A DNA stretch of 64,000 bases from Symbiodinium sp. CCMP2592 (GCA_905221615.1 CAJNDT010006005.1:318501-382500), one strand, 5' to 3'. Positions 44,396 through 54,335 are shown, numbered from the stretch's first letter. Notes: generated by a model not told the origin, from the sequence alone. Numbers and translations: made by a program.

Positions 44396-47300
44396 TCACT
44401 GGTCATGACCTTTCGGCCACTGCTGAGAGTAACTGTGCCAGGACCACTGCTGCCACCAATCCCAGTCGTCTTCTTGAGAGGAGCGTGCCTGCCTGGCCCA
44501 CTGGGTCGAGGATGAAGAGGAGGGGCCATCGCGCTGTCGCTTGCCCTCTGTGTCAGCCTCTTGCATCTGTGGGCGCTTGTTAGGGGCAGCAGCAGCCAGT
44601 TTGGCCATGCGCTTGTCTTCCTCGTGCCCCTTGTCATGCTGAATCCGCATCTTCATGATGGAGTAGGCATTTTTGTCGGGTTTGACCCTGAAGACACGAG
44701 CTGGGAGTCCGGCTGATTTGGCCGTCTCATTGTAGACTGCCACGATGGTGGTGGCGATCATGTTGAACTCGACCCACGAGGGGAAGTGCTGCTGAAAGGC
44801 CTTCTCGTCCCACATCTTGTTGAAGCAGGCATGGATAAGGCCATGCACCTTTGTGGGGGCATCCAGCTCACGATAGGCTCCTCCCGCGCCTGTGGCTATA
44901 GTGACCTTCCCATCGCTGGTGAGGACCCGCCTCACCGACATGGCGGTGTCCCATGTGAGGCCTGTTTGTGTCCTTACCGACTTGATGGCAGAGAACAGCG
45001 GGGGAACTTCGCGGAGTGCGTCCATCCTGGTAGACCAGAGGGTCTGTTGCTCATGGTTGGTGAGACCGCCGAGAATGACCGGAGCCACCAGGATATTCAT
45101 GGAAGCCAAGGCCCGAATCCAGTCCTGGTGGGACTGGGAGCTCAGCAGTTGAGCCAGCTCCTGCCGCGTGTATCGTACTGTCTGTGGTGGAGCCGGCTGT
45201 GGAACATAGCCGACGGGTTCCGCATTGGTTTCCGGAGGCTCATATGCTGACGGGGGACGGGAGGAAGGAGGAGGGGGCGTGTGGGAACGCGGAGCGGCCT
45301 GGGTGGCAGGGGCAGGGGAAGAGGCGGACTTGGGAGGGTGCGGAGGGATCGGGGAAACAGGGATAGCCGGTGGGGGAGCAGGTGCTGCCGAGGAGGAATT
45401 TTCCGGAGGCTGAGGGCACGGGGTGGGCACCATGGACGGTGGGGCCTTAGCCGGAAGCGCTGGGGCCGCCTTCGGTGCTTCCGCCTGGCTTGCCTTGAAA
45501 GCCGCCTTTTCAGCCGCTGAGGAAGTGAAGGGGCACGGGGGGGAAGGCGGCGGCTCAAAGCCGGCTGCTTTGTCTGTTCCTTTGGTCCTGGTACTGCTGG
45601 GGGGAAGAGGAATCTCCTGTGGGTGCTTTGGGGGAGGGGGAGGAAGAGGTGTGTGGGATGCCGACAAGGCGCTTGGTGCCGCAGGTTGTGACACCGGGTC
45701 ATGCTTCTGCGTGACAAAGTGGTTTTTGAGGCCGTGGCCAGTACTGAACTGGATCTGTCGGTTATGCTTCCGGCAGTGGAGGCAGCACAGCCACATGGAT
45801 CCTGATACTTCCATTTGTCCCAAGCCGCGGGGGATGAGCTCCAGCACATCCTGCTCTGTAAGATCTTGGTTATAGTGATGGGTCTCACGGACTGTGGCCA
45901 TGAGCGCCGCAAAGGAGTTGTGCTGGATGCTGTCTGCCACATAGGTTTCAATATCCTCCTGAGTAGGAGGAGGAGGAGCTGATGTGGCGGTTGCCGTGGT
46001 CTGTGACCTAAGTGGCTGAGGTAAGCTGTGCTCTTCAGGTCTATCAGACTGGATTTCCAGGGAGATGTCGGGTAGCTGGCTCTGCAGCATGCGATCGGTT
46101 CGTTCTTTGGTAGTGGGGTCTCCCTGAAAGCCCTTCATCCACTTCCAGCACCTGGTGTAGGCGACTGTCGTGTTGTTGGCTGTCACAAAGTAGTGGCCGT
46201 CGTTGTCGTACTTTTTGTTTCTTCACGCGCTTGTCCCAACGCTCCGAGAACAGGTAGATGGGGCCAAACTTGGCGGAAACATTCCAGCCCGCTTGAGGGG
46301 AATGACCAAGGTCTCGACTCAAGATCTGCCAGAGAAATTTGCAGAAGATCATGTATTCCAGGTTCGCCTTCGCTGTCATAACCTGACGGCTGAAGGCGTG
46401 CTGTATGGCCTCCCTCATCAAAGAGTGTCTGGGCTTGCCATAGATGATGCCTTGAAAGATGTGATCTCCTTTGACTCCAATGGCCATGACCATGAACTCC
46501 TTTGGGAGTTGGCCAGGTGGGGAGGGTCTGTGACCCACTTCACCTGCCTTCGTTGAGTGAGCTGTGCTCCAATCTGCTGCCAGAAGCTTCAGTACCTGTT
46601 CCCAGGGTACCACAAAGCCACATTTGATATCGACATAGAGGCCGCCGTGCTGGTAGTGGTAGACGTAGCGGAACACGTCAGCTCTATGAGCAGGTTGACT
46701 GAGGCGGTCCAGCAGATTGGAGCCGTACTTTCCGGCAAGTTGCCGCAGGGTAGCCCGAAGGATACCATCATCACAGAATTTGCGGGTGAAGCCTGCAAAC
46801 ATTTTGGCCGCAACTTGGGCTGGCTCCGGCTTGTCGTCGTGGACATAGGTCTGGAAGAGGAGGGCCGGGACGGGGGCGGCCTCCCATTCTGGGAGATGCA
46901 TGAAGCGCATACCCCAGGGGCCATGTCCGTACTGCATGGCAACCTCCGAAAGATCTCGGACAGTTCGGCATTGTGAAAGAGCCTGGGCAGCAAGCATTTC
47001 GACATGCATGTCCTGCTGGCGAGCATTCCAGCCAGCAACCACGAGGACAGGCAGTCCTGGGGTGTTGCGCATTTCCTCAATGGCTCTTGTGACAAGTGCC
47101 GGGATGACGATGTCCGCAACATCGGGGCGGAAGTGGAGATTCTTGGAGTTGTAGAGCCATTCTACCCCTCCTACACCAGGCATCTGTGCCAAATCCATGA
47201 TTTCCTGATTTGGCAGGTTTTTGTCCGCAAAACCATATTGGACCCTGCCGTCTATCAGGTAGTCATAATTGACTTGCTTCTCCGGGCGCAAGCTTCTTGA

Positions 47301-47597
47301 CAGCGGAATGAAGCGAACATTAATTTGTCCGTCAAGGTGGCTCTCCAAAATGGAGGCCACCGGCTGACTCTGAACCGCCGCCTTGAATTTGTGCGGCCCA
47401 AAGAGGCCAAATTGCCAGTGGAGGAGCTCCATGATGGAGGGGACGCTGCTAGCAGAAATGTTGAGGGCGGCGCCTGGACAGCTTAAGACCTGTCCCGTCA
47501 GCAGTGGGAACACTCCGTACGTATGTCCCCGCAGCATGTGCTGCAAGGTGCTATCGCTGAGCACCAGAAAGGGTCCCAAACTTGGAGGGGTGTCCAT
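44396..47597 (-). CDS. SGNH-like / GT32 glycosyltransferase / zinc finger / capsid-like polyprotein of unit B, one frameshift
   Basis: ATG at 47597. The N-terminal part (FLVLSDSTLQHML, VLVVAGWNAR) resembles SGNH hydrolases. Residues about 250-460 match the GT32 DXD-type glycosyltransferase fold (LLFQTYVHDD, RADVFRYVYHYQHGGLYVDI). The DXD motif reads DIK (Asp323). The frame then breaks at the T5 run 46212-46216; removing one base joins KKQK to YDNDGHYF and the second frame to 44396. That part has a C2H2-like finger (CLHCRKH...H), a long Pro/Ala/Ser-rich linker, then a globular domain (LGGLTNHEQQTLW, FNKMWDEKAF, KMRIQHDKG) shared with unit A, and a charged tail. I guess a capsid or RNA-binding role for the last domain; it is unproven. 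Confidence 0.7.
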
Positions 47598-48097
47598 GGT
47601 CTCAGCTTTAGCTGATGGGCCAGAGTCTGTGACACGCGGCCAAGAGGTGAGCTGTGCTCTTCGCGGAGTCGCAGTTTGTTCTGAAGTCTTAGCTTCTGCA
47701 AGGCATGTCTGTAGAGCAAGCTGCTGTACTTCTGCTGCTGCCTACGGTATCGACAGTTCGAACTGACAGCTGCGGTATGCATGCACAGCATTACAGAGTC
47801 TTATGACCAAGCATGAAGCTCAGGGCAACGCAGGACGACTGGAGTCATAGAACACCAGCAGAGGGCACGCGAGCAAGGACTGCTGGTGCCATGTGGTAGC
47901 TGGGGCCTCGGATTGCAGGATAGAGCAATCGATGATGCAGCAGTAGCTGGGTTCAGGCATGCTGCAAAATCAATTTCTCATGGCAGGTGGACGACACATC
48001 TCGGACTGTGACTAGTTGGGTGGCTGTGCCACACCTTGTCGGAGGCTGTGCCATATTCCTAGCATGAGTCGGTGACATCCCTGTGGCTCACAAGTGC
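47598..48097 (-). other. Spacer of unit B between F-box-like ORF3 and the glycosyltransferase gene
   Basis: About 500 bases without a convincing frame. It contains the 48020-48032 palindrome, a second GGCACAGCC at 48044-48052 and a 4-bp version at 47649-47659. Confidence 0.6.
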
Positions 48098-48730
48098 TCA
48101 AAGGAGACTGTAGTAGTGGTCATATAGAACACGGTGATCCTCTTCGCCTTTGCTGATTGTTGCTGCTTGCCCGTCTTGGTTGAGGGGGTTCAGGAACTTC
48201 TGCACCACGACGTGCTTGCTGTGCTGAATGTGGAGGGTGAGCTCTTCAGACGCGAGGTGCCACTGGGGCGTGTCATAGGACTGGACCATGACGCGTAGGT
48301 CAAGAGTCATTGCTGCCCTGGCCGTGCGGTAAGGACTTACAAAGAGCTTGTGCTGAACCAGGGGGAGCACTGCTGCGCACCAGGTTCTGCTAACCGACGC
48401 CATTGAAATGGCCGTCAGCAAGTCTGGTTGCAGTATCGCCAGCCTGACATGAACGCCCTGCTGGTCGTAGTCCGTGTCAACGTACCGTTGCACGAAGACA
48501 GCTAGGCCATCATATGGGCGGCGGGAGGCCCAGAGGCGTGCTTGCTCCTGGATCTCGTCCCTGAGCTGCAGTATGGGAATGAGAGTGCTGGGGGGCCTAT
48601 ATGCAGCGATTTCAGTTTCCAGCATTTCCCTGTCCAGACCGGAGTCCGAGTAGAAATCCACAACGACCACTCCGGGAATGATGAAGGAGAGAGCACGGCG
48701 ACATGATTCGGTGCAGAGAGAGGATGACAT
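48098..48730 (-). CDS. F-box-like protein 3 of unit B
   Basis: ATG at 48730; 210 residues. Third of three adjacent related frames. The N-terminus has a hydrophobic SFIIPGVVVVDFYSD segment matching LLPGVLTLDSYDA in the second copy. The middle has GVHVRLAILQPDLLTAIS followed by MASVSRTWCAAVL, which follows the F-box helix pattern (L-x2-A-x-V-C-R-x-W). F-box proteins link substrates to SCF ubiquitin ligases, but the motif here is weak and the assignment is tentative. No leucine-rich, WD or Kelch repeats are visible. Confidence 0.5.
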   Translation of the reverse strand: MSSSLCTESCRRALSFIIPGVVVVDFYSDSGLDREMLETEIAAYRPPSTLIPILQLRDEIQEQARLWASRRPYDGLAVFVQRYVDTDYDQQGVHVRLAILQPDLLTAISMASVSRTWCAAVLPLVQHKLFVSPYRTARAAMTLDLRVMVQSYDTPQWHLASEELTLHIQHSKHVVVQKFLNPLNQDGQAATISKGEEDHRVLYDHYYSLL

Positions 48731-48914
48731 TCGCTATGGTTATGGCTGGACAGCTGAGAGCAAGCCGAGAAATGACTGCGGAGAATCCTACCTTGAGCTC
48801 TGACCAGTGAGCCGCAACGCTGAGCCGCAACGCTGAACGGATTTGCCTTTTGAAGGAGAAAATCGGCGCGTCTCATGGTCTGTGACCAAGTGGCTGGAGG
48901 CTGTGCCATCTGAC

Positions 48915-49427
48915 CTAAAGAGGGCGACGCAAGACAGAGGTCGGAATGAAGTTCACCTGCTCATAGTGGACGCTGATGGCCTCTCTCGAAAGGGTGCCAG
49001 CTTGATCCGGCAGAACTTCAATGAACACTCCTGCTCCTTGCTTTCGCAGATGGATGTAGGCTCTCCACACCCCAATCCAGGGTTTGCCGTCTAGGAGACG
49101 AGCGATTTCGGAGTACCACGCACGGCAGACCGCCGCAAGCGGTATAGCCTGTAGCAGATTCAGATTGACAATGCCGAGCTGAGCATGCACGCCATTGTGG
49201 TCGATCCTGAGTGTGTCGCCGATAATGGAGTACTGCGAGAAGGGGCCCGTTCTAGCCCAACGTAGAAGTAGATCCCGTAGACGATCACGAGTTGCACGAG
49301 CTTCATCATGAAGCAGGTCCAGATCGTTCCAGTAGGAGGTGGGGTAGGGCGAGGCGTCGTAAGAGTCAAGAGTGAGTACCCCTGGTAGAAGATGTATCAT
49401 AGCGTGGCGCAGGGAGAGCCCATCCAT
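48915..49427 (-). CDS. F-box-like protein 2 of unit B
   Basis: I chose the ATG at 49427 because MDGLSLRHAMIHLLPG aligns with the starts of the two related frames; 170 residues. GVHAQLGIVNLNLLQAIP then LAAVCRAWYSEIARLL is the best F-box-like match of the three. A palindrome (48876-48888) follows 26 bases after its stop. The three frames are separated by about 180 bases each, suggesting tandem duplication of gene plus spacer. Confidence 0.55.
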   Translation of the reverse strand: MDGLSLRHAMIHLLPGVLTLDSYDASPYPTSYWNDLDLLHDEARATRDRLRDLLLRWARTGPFSQYSIIGDTLRIDHNGVHAQLGIVNLNLLQAIPLAAVCRAWYSEIARLLDGKPWIGVWRAYIHLRKQGAGVFIEVLPDQAGTLSREAISVHYEQVNFIPTSVLRRPL

Positions 49428-49607
49428 GGCGGTTAGCGAGTCTCTTAGAGCCAGCTGACAGAAAACTGGCAGGCAAGGGGCGTGCCGAGAAGTGAACACA
49501 ACTCAAAGCGCACGCTCTACGAACTTCGACTTGTACGGAGGATGCCCAGTTTTCAAGCCGAGAGCACTGTTGCTGGCTGCAAAAAGTTAGACACCTTAAT
49601 GGCACAT

Positions 49608-50267
49608 TTAGTCCTGTTGCTCGGTCTCATTCTGCAGGGCATCATAGCTGTCAAAGAGGAGCGCATGCCAGGCGTTGAAGCCCGAGGCGCGGTAAGCAGC
49701 GGCGGGAGCTGTGCGAGCCAGAGGTGAAGTGAGGTTCTCGACCGGCAATCTGAACGCCATCGAGACCGGGAGATAGAAAATGTCCTGGCCTTCGCGAACC
49801 GACACTGAGCCTGACTTGCGCAAACGTGACATTGCCACCAGAAGTTCCACTGTATTGATACGGGCTTGACCAGATATCATGGCTGATATGAGGTCATGCC
49901 AGACTCGATTAACAGTGGCAAGTCGTCGGACTTGTTTTAGACGCGGCTGCGTGACCTCGTAGACAAGATGCATGCCCGTCGAGTCCAGTGTGTCTGGCGC
50001 AGTTGGGGGGATGTAGGTGATGGAGAGGGCCGGCCAGTGATTGAAGCACTCTTGAAGAAGTTTCAGGAGGCCCGTTCTGGCTGCTGTCAGGCTATCCCTA
50101 CGAAAAGCAGCTTCGGTGGGGGTGAGGCCTGGTCCTGTAAGGCTGGACTGGCTGCTCGAGTCATCGATGGCTGTTCTGTCCAGGTCCGTCAGCTGCAAGT
50201 AGAAGTCGAGGCTTAGAAGCATCGGCGTCAGGAAGTGAAAGATTCGCTGGACGAAGGCGTCTTCCAT
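49608..50267 (-). CDS. F-box-like protein 1 of unit B
   Basis: ATG at 50267; 219 residues. The start MEDAFVQRIFHFLTPMLLSL aligns with the other two copies. GMHLVYEVTQPRLKQVR then LATVNRVWHDLIS gives the same F-box-like signature. It is the longest copy, with an extra C-terminal part (SGFNAWHALLFDSYDAL). There is no equivalent in unit A or E2. Confidence 0.5.
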   Translation of the reverse strand: MEDAFVQRIFHFLTPMLLSLDFYLQLTDLDRTAIDDSSSQSSLTGPGLTPTEAAFRRDSLTAARTGLLKLLQECFNHWPALSITYIPPTAPDTLDSTGMHLVYEVTQPRLKQVRRLATVNRVWHDLISAMISGQARINTVELLVAMSRLRKSGSVSVREGQDIFYLPVSMAFRLPVENLTSPLARTAPAAAYRASGFNAWHALLFDSYDALQNETEQQD

Positions 50268-50453
50268 CAGCACAGTCTAGCGAATGGAGGGCAGAGCCGA
50301 ACTTTAGAGCCTAGAAGGACTGAAGAATTGCAGTGACGTTGTCACAGCGGTGCAGAAACTACATGTGCTTGCGTACCTGCTTTAACCTCAAAATACGAGC
50401 AGAGATGGTCAGAGACTGTGTCTCAGCTCAAGAGGCTGTGCCATTCGCGCGAA

Positions 50454-51413
50454 CTAATCATCTGTGGTGCCTAGCGGAAGGCGAAAACCCAACTCAGTCA
50501 GGCGCTGTTGCAGCGTTGGTGAGAAACGAGAGACTCCTCTTACCGTGTAGGCCGCCAAAACGACCCGAGTATAGGTTTCCCATGGTAGAGTTGCATGCCA
50601 CAACGCATCCGCCCGGAAGAAGAGGCTGAGGCCACGAAGGTCAAAGCAGCTTCCCCGGATCATCCCCTGCTGGTGCGGGATCTCCTGGTAGTCGCAACCG
50701 TCAGGGTCTTCGATCCATATGCCGCCCTGGTCGCAAATTGAAATCGGGATGAGCAAAGTGCCCAAGGCTGCATTGCGAGCATCTTTATGCGGTGGGGAGT
50801 GCACATCTACCAAGACCTCGAGTGAAGTCCACTGGTGTTCTGGATGGCATGAGTACACGAAGGCGTTGAAGAGTCGAGTGACGTTGGGATGGGAAACCGT
50901 CTCCTTAAGCAGGCCAGGAAGAACTCGGCAGAAAGCCCCTACCCGAAATCGCTGGCCACATGAAGAGCCGGCCGCACGGGGAGTGCACTCCCATCTGTCG
51001 TGGGCTTCGAAAGGTAGGTACTGCAGAACCTGACGGACCGATGACCAGATGGAGAGACAGCGAGAAGTGATGCAGCTGCTGGCTATCTGCTCTGCCTTGG
51101 GTACCATGTGTGGCAATCCTCCGTGTGGGATGGGATTGACCAAGCAGCCTTCCTCTGCCTCGGAGCAGGTCATGGTAGTCATTGAATCGAGATATTTCTC
51201 GAATTGCTGCCACTGCAGGGGTGGGAGAGCTTTGTGTGCCCATGCCGTGATGTCATTGGAGGGCCATGTTCCCGCTGCCGGCGGCAGGGACACTTGGGCC
51301 TCCTCACAGTACAACTTCAGCGCCGAAAGAGTGAGGTAGTCCTCCATGTAATCTGCGAAGATCGCAGCGGGAAAGGAAATGGCCCGGATTGGGCCATCAT
51401 CCTCGCCAGCCAT
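50454..51413 (-). CDS. 2OG/Fe(II) oxygenase-like protein of unit B
   Basis: ATG at 51413 (MAGEDDGPIRAISF); 319 residues, uninterrupted. The conserved core is C-terminal: VDVHSPPHKDARN with the HxD metal pair, GGIWIEDPDG, the distal His in ALWHATLPW and Arg in YTRVVLAAYT. Equivalent cores occur in E2 (PPHKDMHN, LHATLPW) and unit A (LHTDKRG, RHLVLPW), so the metal ligands are kept across three diverged copies. Such enzymes hydroxylate proteins or nucleic acids; the substrate is unknown. It is followed by the first F-box-like frame after 186 bases. Confidence 0.75.
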   Translation of the reverse strand: MAGEDDGPIRAISFPAAIFADYMEDYLTLSALKLYCEEAQVSLPPAAGTWPSNDITAWAHKALPPLQWQQFEKYLDSMTTMTCSEAEEGCLVNPIPHGGLPHMVPKAEQIASSCITSRCLSIWSSVRQVLQYLPFEAHDRWECTPRAAGSSCGQRFRVGAFCRVLPGLLKETVSHPNVTRLFNAFVYSCHPEHQWTSLEVLVDVHSPPHKDARNAALGTLLIPISICDQGGIWIEDPDGCDYQEIPHQQGMIRGSCFDLRGLSLFFRADALWHATLPWETYTRVVLAAYTVRGVSRFSPTLQQRLTELGFRLPLGTTDD

Positions 51414-51675
51414 TTGCACTAGCGCAAGTGGTGAGCCGGTAACCGATACTAAGCCGAGCTCAAGCAAACGGTAGCTGGATAGTGCAGACAACTGCGCTCA
51501 AGACATATGCTCAGGTTTTTCTCGGGCTAAGGCCAGCGCTGTAGGCATTGGGACGGAGTCTGTGACTCAGGTAGCTTGGGACTGTGTCCTATTCCGCGAC
51601 GAAATGGTTACAGTAGCCGCGTGGCGGAGGCTGTGCCATATGCCGCTAGGGTGGACTGTGTCCTTCGATTGAAGC

Positions 51676-52892
51676 CTAGTCCATTTCCGCCCAAATGCCC
51701 TGCAGCTCAGTAGCCGGTGTCGAGGGCGCTGGCTCGTTCGAGCTGGCAGCCGGGGGAGGTGGTGGAGGCGGAGAATGCTCGAGGGGATTCTCCAGCATGA
51801 GGTAGCCATCCTGGTTGCTGTACTTTTGGTACGGCAGTACCTCTGTGTACATAGTCCGGATGTGGCTGCCCATGGTCCGGAGCCTGCAAGCTAGGAAGAA
51901 CCGAGCGTAAGCAGCAGATTCCTCCCAGCTACCGGAGTCAATAGAAGCCCGTGTTGGATCTTCTGGCCCAAAAAGCCCGGATGCGTTGGATTTTTGCTGC
52001 CTGGGGTAGGAGAAAACAGCGGTGGCCAGTCGAATATTGCCGGTTTCTTCGTACAAGCCGGCTTGCACTGTGATCGAGGGATCTATGGCAGTCTCGTACC
52101 AGCTTCCTCCGGGAAAGGCAGATTCTGGCCATTTGGGTGGAGTGAGGCCAGCGAGATTCTCCCATTCTGCCAGCTCGACGCGCAGGTGTTTGGGGAGCTT
52201 CGGGGGCATCGGGAAGCCCGACGCAGTGTTGCGCCAGCACTTGTTGCCCACAACTTCGACGGAGATCGTCTTGCTGAGCCGGTAGTAGTCGCCTCTGACG
52301 GTCCTGGTGGGACGCTCCATGAGCTCGTGAGGAGGACGATGAAGCACTCCTCCCTGGCCTATACGGCGCCCAAGCTAAGAGGATAGACACTTTCCCCCGC
52401 CGTACCTCCAAAATCGATCAAGACATAGGTGGGGGGGTCAAAGCGAACCATGATGTTGCCCATGTGGATGTCCGCGTGGACCAATTGGCTGGAATGCACT
52501 GCATTGAGGGCAGACCGGATGTCAGCCACGAGATTGACGACATGGTCCGTTGTCATGGAGGGGATATGGGCAGGGAACAGTCGTGGCAGTAACAGTGTTG
52601 GGCCTTGCTGCCAGAAAGCCTCGATGATGGTATTGATCGGCGGGAGGCGCGATAATCTGCTAAACTCTCGTCTGGCCATGTACTCTTCCTGCGGCCGCGT
52701 GACTTTCTTGAGCACAAAGTTTGCAGCACTGGAATTGAAGACCGCGCTGGCGTATCCCGTAGCGATGCTCTCGCCTGAAAGCTCTGGCGAGATGGCGGCC
52801 GTCACTTGGGGGTCGACTGGTCGTCGAAGTCCAGGCATGTGGCTCCGACCGAGAGCCTCATGCACTCCATCAGGATAGGGAGCACGATACAT
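51676..52892 (-). CDS. Protein-kinase-like ORF4 of unit B, one frameshift
   Basis: First ATG in frame at 52892 (MYRAPYPDG). Kinase elements in order: ATGYASAVF loop, NFVLKKV (ATP Lys), REFSRLSRLPP (helix C Glu), VHADIHMGNIMV (catalytic loop with HAD for HRD), LIDFGG (DFG). The frame then runs into TAG near 52359. One extra base at the G3/C3 run 52369-52371 would restore GQGGVLHRPP and the remainder to 51676 (GDYYRLSKTI). The aligned ORF in unit A is uninterrupted. It resembles atypical kinases with an HGDxHxxN-type loop more than classical Ser/Thr kinases. Confidence 0.7.
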
Positions 52893-53061
52893 CCCAGCGT
52901 GAGTGGGAGATATCGTCTGTGACGAATCCGTGCTGCACTGTGTGCTACCTGCCACTGGTAGCTTGAGCCCTGTGACCTAGTTACAAAGCAGCTGAGTGCA
53001 GATGCAGGAAAACGCATGGCAATTAGTTTTGCTCTCTGGTAGCTGGCTCCACCGGCAGTGC

Positions 53062-53331
53062 CTAGGTCTCTGAAGATGCTTTCTTAGTGTCCTGTTCCGG
53101 AGCCTCGTCAGTTCGTCGATGTTTGGGAGCTGGCGGTGTAGGAGGACGAGCCTTGCCCGAGGGCAGAGTGCATCGTTCAGCAGACTGAGAGCTGGTAGAA
53201 GACGCCGAGCCAGGGTCTGTGTATAGTTGCGAGGCCTTACGCTTGAGAATCTCGTCCAGCTGATGTACCAGATTCAGAAAGTGTGGGACTTGATCAGGAC
53301 CCGGTAGGTCCGCAAAAAGTGTGAGATCCAT
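53062..53331 (-). CDS. Small proline-rich ORF3 of unit B
   Basis: ATG at 53331; 89 residues. It has an N-terminal amphipathic stretch (FLNLVHQLDEILKRKASQLY) and a C-terminal LPSGKARPPTPPAPKHR that matches LPSGRQRPPTPPRSPKK in the equivalent unit A frame. Its conserved position between gag-like ORF2 and the kinase supports a real gene. Function unknown. Confidence 0.55.
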   Translation of the reverse strand: MDLTLFADLPGPDQVPHFLNLVHQLDEILKRKASQLYTDPGSASSTSSQSAERCTLPSGKARPPTPPAPKHRRTDEAPEQDTKKASSET

Positions 53332-53557
53332 GATGCTAGAGGCTCGAGCCAGGCTGGCGCGCTCAGGAAGTTGAATAGATCGGTATGAACTGCTCTCAAA
53401 GGTCCCCCTGCGTTTTGATGCGCAGCTGGAACTTTGTTGAAAGAATCAGCGTGGCGATGCTAGGCACCCTGTACGAAGGTATCAAATGTGCAAGACTGAC
53501 CAGGTCATCAGCTGTGCTGAGGGAGTTAGTGCACTGTGTGCTTCAACTAGGCCAAGC

Positions 53558-54247
53558 TCAGGGGCGGCCTCGAGCCTTGCGAGCCAGTCCTCCCGGCGCC
53601 TTTCTTCGAGTCAAAGAGGGCGCGAGAAGGGAGAGGTATGGCAGAAGGTCTGAGTAGATGGCCACCCTGAAATCAAGGATAACGTGCGTTTTGAGCTTGT
53701 TTGGCTTAGCTGAGCAGTGCACTATGTCCTGTGCCAGCTTGGTCTTGTCTGTGGTGATGTTGATCATGGAGTCAACCACCTTCAGTAACTTGCCGTACTC
53801 CGTCTTGTCCACGTGTTCTGGGGGGTTGCCCTTGGTCAGTTCGTGGAGAAGAACTAGGGAGACTGCATTTGAGCACGATCCCTCGGGGTGAGGTTCTCCT
53901 TGGCGCAGCTTCTTCAAACCTCCCTGCCAGGATTTCACGGACGCAACTAATGCCTTCGAAAGTTGGTGGTCTTGGGGAAGTTTGTACACCAATGACAGCT
54001 GGTGTTGTAGTAGACTCATTTGGTCGTCGTGCACAAGGAATGCTTTGGTAAGCTCTTCCGGGCTCAGCGCCTGGATGGCACCTGATTGTGCTCGAGGCTG
54101 GGTGCCTTGCCCGAGCCCTTGGACCGCTCCAGGTCCTTTCTGTCTCGGGACAGATTTGCGGCGCGGCTGGTCCTGTTGCCTCGGCAGGGCAGCGGCCTTG
54201 GCCGCAGGCGAGAGAGACTCGAGAGGAGGTTCTTCTGAAAAATCCAT
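53558..54247 (-). CDS. Gag-like ORF2 of unit B
   Basis: ATG at 54247, 89 bases from the 5' end of the element; 229 residues. A basic, Gln-rich N-terminus is followed by the conserved core (LTKAFLVHDDQMSLLQHQLS, VHCSAKPNKLKTHVILDFR) and the tail RKAPGGLARKARGRP, all shared with unit A (LTQGFLLHEEQ, AHCSARQNALKTHLILDFR, KKAPGGLARKARG). The basic tail suits RNA binding. That unit B keeps this frame first, while lacking RT, suggests ORF2 acts in cis on its own RNA; this is inference. Confidence 0.7.
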   Translation of the reverse strand: MDFSEEPPLESLSPAAKAAALPRQQDQPRRKSVPRQKGPGAVQGLGQGTQPRAQSGAIQALSPEELTKAFLVHDDQMSLLQHQLSLVYKLPQDHQLSKALVASVKSWQGGLKKLRQGEPHPEGSCSNAVSLVLLHELTKGNPPEHVDKTEYGKLLKVVDSMINITTDKTKLAQDIVHCSAKPNKLKTHVILDFRVAIYSDLLPYLSLLAPSLTRRKAPGGLARKARGRP

Positions 54248-54335
54248 TCCCGAAGCGTCATCAAAGTCCGTGCCGTTTCGGGAGCGTTTGTGCTCCGGAC
54301 TCTAGCGCGGCCGCTTGAGCACTTGTGGCGGCTTA

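Larger units (their letters stand above)
46524..53541. repeat. Family of 11-13-bp palindromes with TGT/ACA centre
   Basis: Perfect 5-bp arms around TGT (ACA on the transcribed strand) at 46524-46536 (gggtc/gaccc), 48020-48032 (gtggc/gccac), 48876-48888 (tggtc/gacca), 50412-50424 (gagac/gtctc), 51556-51568 (gagtc/gactc), 52913-52925 (tcgtc/gacga) and 53508-53520 (tcagc/gctga). There are 4-bp arms at 46559, 47649, 51579, 51653, 52935 and 53531, and many 3-bp versions. Arm sequences differ while pairing is kept, and the bases next to the centre are always C and G (CACAG). Most lie in spacers near stop codons. They could be RNA hairpins, protein-binding sites or trans-splice signals. Confidence 0.7.
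43881..54335 (-). mobile_element. Unit B: 10.5-kb RT-less companion element with cargo genes
   Basis: Its termini match the RT-encoding members: the 5' end reads AAGCCGCCACAAGTGCTCA next to (TAC)n and the 3' end is CAGCGTTCAATTGAAAA next to (TAC)n. Leftward order: gag-like ORF2, small Pro-rich ORF3, kinase-like ORF4, 2OG oxygenase-like ORF5, three F-box-like ORFs, SGNH/GT32/zinc-finger ORF. There is no endonuclease or RT, and ORF2 begins about 90 bases from the 5' end, so this does not look like a 5' truncation. It would depend on an RT supplied in trans. Spacers of 180-500 bases carry a repeated ACA-centred palindrome. Confidence 0.8.
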
